From Heliopora coerulea (Eukaryota; Cnidaria; Anthozoa; Scleralcyonacea; Helioporidae), in contig JASJOG010000076.1 in the NCBI GenBank assembly GCA_030142905.1, positions 496,001 to 560,000 on the forward strand: a stretch of DNA of 64,000 nucleotides, in the 5' to 3' direction. Every line of letters starts with the position of its first letter. The stretch's first letter is position 1. Below, piece after piece: positions 63,000 to 64,000 of the stretch. The position numbers were made by a program, and so were the translations under genes. Below the pieces are notes generated by a model. That model was not told the DNA's origin. It worked only from the letters and a program-made list of their open reading frames with translations, and made no database searches.

Positions 63000-63165
63000 T
63001 TTTCAAACGCATTGACTAACTTGGTCCTACATACTTTTGTAAAATTAATCATAATCATACTAGAAGAGACAATTCATCTCTTGTACTCCCTAAGTCAAAA
63101 ACTGAATCCGGAAAAAGAAGTTTTCCGCTTTCAAGGAGGACTTGTTTTTAACTAACTACCGAGTG
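63000..63165 (+). pseudogene. Decayed non-LTR reverse transcriptase C-terminal fragment
   Basis: One frame reads HNHTRRDNSSLVLPKS then KTESGKRSF. This matches the general pattern H-N/K-Y-x-T-R...K.....+.SF near the end of animal non-LTR reverse transcriptases. Stops and frame changes lie on both sides (for example after FKRID near 63017). This is a dead remnant. Confidence 0.45.
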
Positions 63166-63423
63166 TTGTTCGCTATGAAAGTAGTTTTGGCTTTCCACGA
63201 TGTTTTTCCCGAGGAAATGACCCTTGCTTGGATAGTTTTTGAAGATAAGTTAAATTTATGCTCAGTGAAATCAAGGTTACTTCTCTATTAGTAAAGCGTG
63301 ATTCACTAAGGTTAGAAAAATAATTAGAGTGTTAAAACAGCTTAGTTCTGTTCGTGAAATAGCTTTGTAATTTTTCTGAAATATATCTGAACTCTACAAT
63401 AAAATTAAATTGACGTAAGCCGT

Positions 63424-63748
63424 TTAGTTAAAAATATAATAGCCCAGCAAACAAGTTTAAATAAAACCATAATGGAACCATATCTTTAAAAGGATTTTAT
63501 TGACTAACGTTTCGTTACTTTTCAGTAACATCATCAGAGTAATTATAACTAATCCTTTGTGCCATTCTTTCATCACTATTTTTATAACAGTTAGCTATTT
63601 AAGCCTCTCAACTCCTGTAAATAATTACTCTGATGACGTTACTGGTCAAATAACGAAACGTTAGTCAATAAAATCCTTTTAAAGATATGGTTCCATTATG
63701 GCTTTATTTAAACTTGTTTGCTGGGCTTTTATATTTTTAACTAAACTT
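63424..63748. mobile_element. Foldback MITE, about 325 bp
   Basis: GTTTAGTTAAAAATATAATA GCCCAGC at the left end pairs with GCTGGGCTTTTATATTTTTA ACTAAAC at the right. Both arms continue through AAGTTTAAATAAA, ATGGAACCATATCTTTAAAA GGATTTTATTGACTAACGTTTCG and a TACTCTGATGA segment, about 115 bp each. The loop is unrelated AT-rich sequence. It is non-autonomous with no transposase. Confidence 0.9.
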
Positions 63749-64000
63749 CGTTTCCTACCTGGCTCTTCAATCGCAACGATTTTGACGTAAGTCGTGTTTC
63801 AGATCTGCACTCCCGGAGAAAATGGGGCTCGACTTACGAGTGGGTGGTAGGATGCGTGTTGTTTCATTAAACTGTATGGAACAAAGAAAATAGTTTTGAA
63901 TAACTGATTTACCTCTGACTCCTTCTTCCGTTTCAGCGCACAAGTCAAGTAATATTGACCGAAAAAAATTCTAGTTAAATAACAAATACAATCCTAGTTA

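Larger units (their letters stand above)
62133..63423. other. 3' UTR of the EXT1-like gene and gene-free flank
   Basis: The stop at 62132 is followed by about 370 bp of 3' UTR ending at AATAAA (62498-62503). Beyond it is AT-rich sequence with no recognisable gene, apart from the LINE fragment near 63000-63150. Open frames are short. Confidence 0.65.

Overview
The window is eukaryotic: six genes with many small exons bounded by GT..AG sites, AT-rich introns full of foldback elements and retroelement scraps, and a large satellite array. The gene families (TBL3/UTP13, a Schlafen-type AlbA_2 protein, a THEG/SPMAP2-type sperm protein, LACTB2 and EXT1 exostosins) are those of an animal. The intron density and the abundance of short inverted-repeat elements suggest an invertebrate, perhaps a cnidarian such as a coral or anemone. 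That taxonomic step is inference; no rRNA or mitochondrial gene is present to fix it.

Layout. 1-15584 is a head-to-tail array of a 168-bp satellite (about 92.8 copies) organised into higher-order repeats. 15585-16440 is a second, decayed and partly palindromic repeat on its border. 16441-20675 holds no recognisable gene but contains a 1.18-kb foldback element. From 20676 to 62132 six genes alternate in strand (- + - + - +), making three head-to-head pairs: TBL3 (-) with an AlbA_2 protein (+); a THEG-like gene (-) with LACTB2 (+); and an EXT1-like pseudogene (-) with an intact EXT1-like gene (+). 62133-64000 has the poly(A) signal of the last gene, a decayed LINE tail and a foldback MITE.

Gene models were built by hand from homology, splice sites and reading phase. 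The TBL3 model has 29 exons and 897 codons, all phases closing. The LACTB2 (308 aa), AlbA_2 (196 aa) and EXT1-like (724 aa) models also close exactly. The THEG-like model (273 aa) closes only with a weak acceptor for exon 3. The minus-strand EXT1-like copy keeps all seven exon positions but carries three in-frame stops and a lost D-E-D motif, so it is called a pseudogene.

Functionally the genes are unrelated: ribosome biogenesis (TBL3), a putative nuclease-fold protein (AlbA_2), sperm flagellar microtubules (THEG-like), mitochondrial RNA cleavage (LACTB2) and heparan sulfate polymerisation (EXT1-like). The shared feature is architecture: compact divergent pairs, with two of the three intergenic gaps under 0.5 kb. 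The most unusual parts are the satellite, whose every monomer carries a telomere-like GGGTTAACCC palindrome, and the divergent intact/dead EXT1 pair.
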